Assembly (NCBI RefSeq): GCF_932294415.1
Contig: NC_065541.1
Span: 50,198,290-50,262,289 of the forward strand
Length of the DNA stretch: 64,000 bases
Source of the DNA: Quercus robur
Taxonomy: Eukaryota; Streptophyta; Magnoliopsida; Fagales; Fagaceae
Reading direction: 5' to 3'
Part shown: piece after piece, positions 60,364 through 64,000 of the stretch
How the letters are laid out: every line of letters begins with the position of its first letter
Numbering within the stretch: position 1 is the stretch's first letter
Position numbers and translations under genes: made by a program
The notes under the pieces: generated by a model
Told to the model about the DNA's origin: nothing
Seen by the model: only the letters and a program-made list of their open reading frames with translations
Databases searched by the model: none

Positions 60364-60503
60364 ATTGTAGGCTCAGGGCATATTTTGGTGTTTGGTGGTG
60401 CTAAAAATAGTAATATAGCTATTTAGCATTATTGCTGTGGATGCTCTTATAAATTGCCACATGTGCAAATTATGACATGGCAAAGTTTATGAAAATAGAC
60501 TTA

Positions 60504-60692
60504 TGGCCTGTTTGGGTCCTTTAGATTTAGATTTGGATTTGAGGGGGATTAAATCCACCAAGAATTTTTCAATACTTAAAATCCTTGGATTTGAAATAAC
60601 TTCTAAAATCAATAGATTTGAAATCTCTTGATTTCAAATTTATTAATTTTAACTCCAAATCCAAATCCAAACCTAAGTTCCCAAATGCAACC
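60504..60692. mobile_element. Tourist-like MITE
   Basis: Left TGGCCTGTTTGGGTCC and right-end complement GGTTGCATTTGGGAAC, TTA on both sides (60501-60503 and 60693-60695). The interior has TTTAGATTTAGATTTGGATT and its complement-like counterpart. Confidence 0.6.
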
Positions 60693-60695
60693 TTA

Positions 60696-61478
60696 GAATA
60701 TTTTGTGATTGTGATTGTAAATAATGCTAGGAAAAAAAGTGATCCACGTAGCTATCCTCTAGAAGTAGAAGGAAAAATCCAAGAAGAAAAGTCTCAGCAG
60801 CAAGCCAACAACTGAAAGAAAGAACGAAGCTGGTTACCATACAGCTAATGTGAAGGCCCGCCTCCTAGATTATCTTTGGTTTTTCGTACTCTTTGTTAAA
60901 GGACACAATATTAGGACTTGTCAGTAATTCAAAGGGTCTAGTCTCATCCATCTCTCGAGGAGCATGAGATGGATAGATATCTCATGTAAGAGGATGTATA
61001 TCATGTAGAACATGAGGGGAAGGACTCATGTTATAGAAACATAATGTATTTTTTCCTCATGTAGGATGTGCAGCCAATCTATCAATTGACCAAAAATAAC
61101 TTATCCTCACGAGTTAGATCGGTTTTTGGGGTTGATACGCTGGGTTAGGTTGCCAAATTTACCTTGGTTGTTTTAGTTGACCATAAATATTTTACTTTTG
61201 ACCAAATATTTTACAAAAAAGAAAAAATACTGTAAATTTTATGTCGAAACAAATTCAGCATTAGTTGCATAATACATATTTTTGGCTGAACGTTAGTTGC
61301 GTAAAACATTATCCGTAGGGAAAGACATCTTGTGCATCCCCAATACGACTAGGAAAGCTTGCATTCTCCCCTTCCATCAGTTTAAGGCAAGCTACCTAAC
61401 CTTAAAAGATTAAACTTGTTCTTAGGCATCACACGGAGAGCTTAATTTGAACATTTTGTGCTTTCTTATATTTCTTTT
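60696..61478. other. Gene-free interval left of the duplicated block
   Basis: No gene recognised. Its last part (from about 61400, CTTAATTTGAACATTTTG) begins to resemble CURT1B intron 4 just before exon 5, so the duplication breakpoint lies near here. Confidence 0.45.
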
Positions 61479-61990
61479 TGAAGATATTCTTGATATTATG
61501 AATTTCAGGTTGAAACAAGATCAATGCAGTGAGTAGAACAAATTTTAGTAATAACAGTGAGAATCAAGAAAGAAAACCAGTGAGAAAGAGAGAAAATTTT
61601 GAGAGAAAGAATCACTATGTAAGAGAAAAAATATCTTTGCTTAATATTACAACTGATCACTAGCTCACTATTTATATCACTCATTCTACAGATCTTAACA
61701 GAAAAATAATTAGATCCAAATTATGGGGATCAATCCCGTAAATCACGGAAGAACTAACAGCTCAACAACTGACTTTCGCGCCATTAACACCTGAAGCTTG
61801 AACAGATTCAAACCGACACCGTTTTCAATTCTTTTACCACTCAGGTTCAGTATTCTCCAAAACGGTGAGTTGCTACGCAACCTTTTAATGAAACTGTGCG
61901 TTTTGTGACACAGATTAATAAGTACCACCGTTTTGCTTTCCTTGCTCTGTCGTTTTGATCTTCGTTGATCTCAAGCCTGTGTCTTCAACA
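61479..61990. repeat. Solo LTR (512 bp) in the duplicated CURT1B intron
   Basis: Starts TGAAGATATTC and ends TCTTCAACA; CTTTT on both sides (61474-61478 and 61991-61995). The sequence is continuous across this point in CURT1B intron 4 (near 44985), which shows it is an insertion after the duplication. Confidence 0.8.
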
Positions 61991-62026
61991 CTTTTATGCA
62001 ACCATCTATGTTGTCTTCCTTTCCAG

Positions 62027-62064
62027 TGGTTTGCATACAAGAACCTGGATTTCAAACCAGACAG
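62027..62064 (+). pseudogene. Duplicated CURT1B exon 5 (orphan exon)
   Basis: 38 bp with intact splice signals (TTTCCAG before, GTTAGT after), encoding WFAYKNLDFKPD with one change (Val to Asp) from CURT1B. The 3' intron start also matches. No other CURT1B exons are found beside it, so it is a remnant of the segmental duplication. Confidence 0.9.
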
Positions 62065-63248
62065 GTTAGTGTCAATTTGCTATTTGGACTCTTATCACCA
62101 AAAACTTAGTTCCAATTACATAATTGCTATCATTTGGAAGAATTTTTAAGACAATTTTTTTCAGCATGGGTCATCAACAAAATTTCAAGCAAGCTCCAGA
62201 AATAATTAACTTCATTTAGAGGGAGCAAAGGAGAAGGACCCTGATTTATAACAAAGTTTGAGTAAGATATTCAACACAATTACTTGCAATAGGTAATAGG
62301 AAATGAAAAGAGCTGAAGGGGGATGGAGAGTCATACGCAAACAAATATTTACATTTCGAGTCACATAATATTAGTGAGTTTGAACCTCTTTTCCGAAGGT
62401 AAGAGAGCAAACTAGGATCTAAGTAACCATACACCACATCACGATCAGTTAAGAGTAAATGTGGTATATTATGATGATTTTGAGCATGTTGGGAGTTCTC
62501 ATACTGCAGCCTGCAGCGGGAAAACTTGTCAATAGTTATGCATACTGAGCAAGGTAGTTTGTGATCAAATGCAATTTGCCACTCGCGGTTTCAGGGCAAA
62601 AACCACAAGGATTATATGCATCAACAGAAGCTTCATGATAGCAAGCTTTAAAGATATGGGCTTTTTATGAATGTTCAAATCGACAACAAACCCAAAAAGT
62701 GATTGAAACAAAGGTTACGGCCATTCAAAAAACCTTTCTAAATATTTCTCAACAAGAATGATTCCTTTGGTCACAAAATTTTACTCTGACCAGATCAAAC
62801 ACCTCCCAACAGGAGCACTTCAATAGTGATAATAGACTCACAGAAATGTCGTAAAACCACACTTCAATGGCTGATTCATGATTAAAGAAACCAGAACAAA
62901 ATCAGAGAGAGATGAAAAATAGGAAGCTAAAATCTCAGTTCTCATAGAATGAGCCACAAACAGGCTCCCCCTAGCTAATCTGAGCCTTGGCAATCCCTTA
63001 ACATGAAAAGGTAGCCAATCACAGCATCCACATCCGATAACGCAGGTGCTGCACCATTTGATGGAAGATACAAGGAGTGCCATCATTAGCTTGATTAATA
63101 AGAATAATTTTTCATTATCCAATATTTACACACAAAACATCCCATATTGATATCATAATATCATCAGAAACTGGTCCTTACCCTATCTCAGTAACTAGGC
63201 AAAACAGTTTAGAAGAGACTGTCAGCTCCTAAAAAAGATATGTTCAAC
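62065..63248. other. Duplicated 3' flank of CURT1B/COMT
   Basis: Aligns with 45058-46395 but lacks CURT1B exon 6, which would be expected near 62170. Relative to copy A it has an extra segment of about 178 bp (62957-63135), flanked by CACAAA-like words, either an insertion here or a deletion there. No coding function seen. Confidence 0.65.
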
Positions 63249-64000
63249 CTACAGCGCAAATGATACAGATTCCTTATCTTTCTTATTGAATTCCATAACA
63301 GCCGAATTACAGACAAAACAAGTAAAAGAAATGGTCTTAAATCCAGCTCCAAATGCCAAGTCAAACAATTCGTGTTGCATCCGCACCTTTCCTCCTGGTT
63401 TTTGAGTCATCATAAGCATATCAAGTAGGGATTTGCCCCTTGCAAAAGTGGTCATCTCTGGGAAAATTGGAAGAATTTGCTCCACAACGATTACCTTTCC
63501 GTCTTTTGGAAGAGAATTGTAGCAGTTCTTCAACAACTTCAAGCAGCGATCGTCACTCCAATCACGAAGTATTCCCTGCATAATATCCATAATCTCACAA
63601 TATTTACTGAATTTATTTCTTAATTAAAGAGAAAGATGGTCCTCTAAGTCATCAGTACAAGTAAATCAGGAAATAATGCCAGAAAAACTCAAAACTCACG
63701 TTCAAAAATATGGCATCTCCTTTTGGAACACTCTCGAACATATCTCCAGCTACATGTTTCACACCTGCAAGACAAATGAGCACATCCTTTAATCTAAGCA
63801 CTCAATGAACTAATCCCCGAAGGCCATCTAGGTTCTTGAAACATGCAGTCATGCATTAACAACCACAAATCAGTAATATTGAGTTGGCTAGATTTAAATA
63901 ATCAATCTCAACAGACAATATGAGATTTTCCATTTTGGCTATCTCAAATGATAGATGATTTGGAGTTACTCTCTCTGTCTCTCTCAATTTAGAATGCAGT
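63249..64000 (-). CDS. COMT-like O-methyltransferase copy C, 3' part, catalytic residues altered
   Basis: Exon 4 63249-63575 (327 bp) and exon 3 63700-63764 (65 bp) are in the window. Exons 1 and 2 lie beyond the right edge. Lengths and phases equal copy A, splice sites are good and both exons are open. But the catalytic His of the ILHDWSD motif is Arg (ILRDWSD), and the Glu of GGKER is Val (GGKVR). The middle Glu (VVEQILP) is kept. In alfalfa COMT these are His269, Glu329 and Glu297. An intact reading frame without its general base suggests a dying gene or a protein with another role. Substrate cannot be told. It shares its 3' flank with copy A through the segmental duplication. Confidence 0.8.

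Larger units (their letters stand above)
57481..60446. mobile_element. PIF/Harbinger-like element with KH fragment, split by a LINE
   Basis: Left end AAGCAATCACAGTAGTGGTG, right-end complement GAGCATCCACAGCAATAATG; TTA on both sides (57478-57480 and 60447-60449). Reverse relative to 26998-28736 and collinear with it: KH fragment, GA/CT-rich leader, subterminal block. The right arm resumes at about 60364 after the LINE. Confidence 0.82.

Overview
This is a stretch of plant nuclear DNA, very probably from a woody eudicot (Fagales/Fagaceae-like by overall flavour; that assignment is inference). It is AT-rich, has GT-AG introns, a chloroplast gene (CURT1B), a plant bHLH gene, O-methyltransferase genes and a heavy load of plant transposons. 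Only two genes look intact and complete: a subgroup Ia bHLH transcription factor (14950-16828, +, 4 exons, 399 codons) and a CURT1B-type thylakoid curvature protein (42666-45235, +, 6 exons, 172 codons).

Layout. 1-9940: a Ty3/Gypsy element of the Tat type on the minus strand, with gag, RT, a second RNase H, integrase, a 9-unit 81-bp tandem array and an antisense coiled-coil ORF. Its 5' LTR is at 9115-9940 and its other LTR lies left of the window. A non-autonomous hAT carrying a stolen KH-domain exon sits in its gag. 11854-12532: a solo LTR. 14-17 kb: the bHLH gene. 19.1-20.2, 27.0-28.7 and 57.5-60.4 kb: three copies of one PIF/Harbinger-like non-autonomous family carrying host gene fragments (DJ-1 in one, KH-domain in two). 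The last copy is split by a deleted LINE, the second by a hAT. 32.0-41.9 kb: a Ty1/Copia element whose primer-binding site was hit by a 3.6-kb hAT and whose RT region was hit by a solo LTR.

42.7-64 kb: the CURT1B gene, followed tail-to-tail by three tandem COMT-like O-methyltransferase loci on the minus strand. Copy A (46.4-50.3 kb) is split by a solo LTR in exon 1 and has a 17-bp frame-changing duplication. Copy B (52.4-56.3 kb) is truncated and split by at least three DNA transposons. Copy C (63.2 kb to beyond the right edge) has open exons 3 and 4 but lacks two of the three classical catalytic residues. A block holding CURT1B exon 5 plus the COMT 3' end was duplicated, leaving a stray CURT1B exon at 62027-62064 next to copy C.

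The most unusual small-scale signal is a set of 17-40 bp insertions, each a short A/T-rich or poly(A) tail flanked by a direct repeat (13.06, 21.87, 26.14, 29.30, 48.19 kb). They look like extreme 5'-truncated retroposition events. The 13-kb one ends in the same 7 nt as the LINE at 58.5 kb. I found no prokaryotic-type system, CRISPR array, rRNA or convincing tRNA gene.
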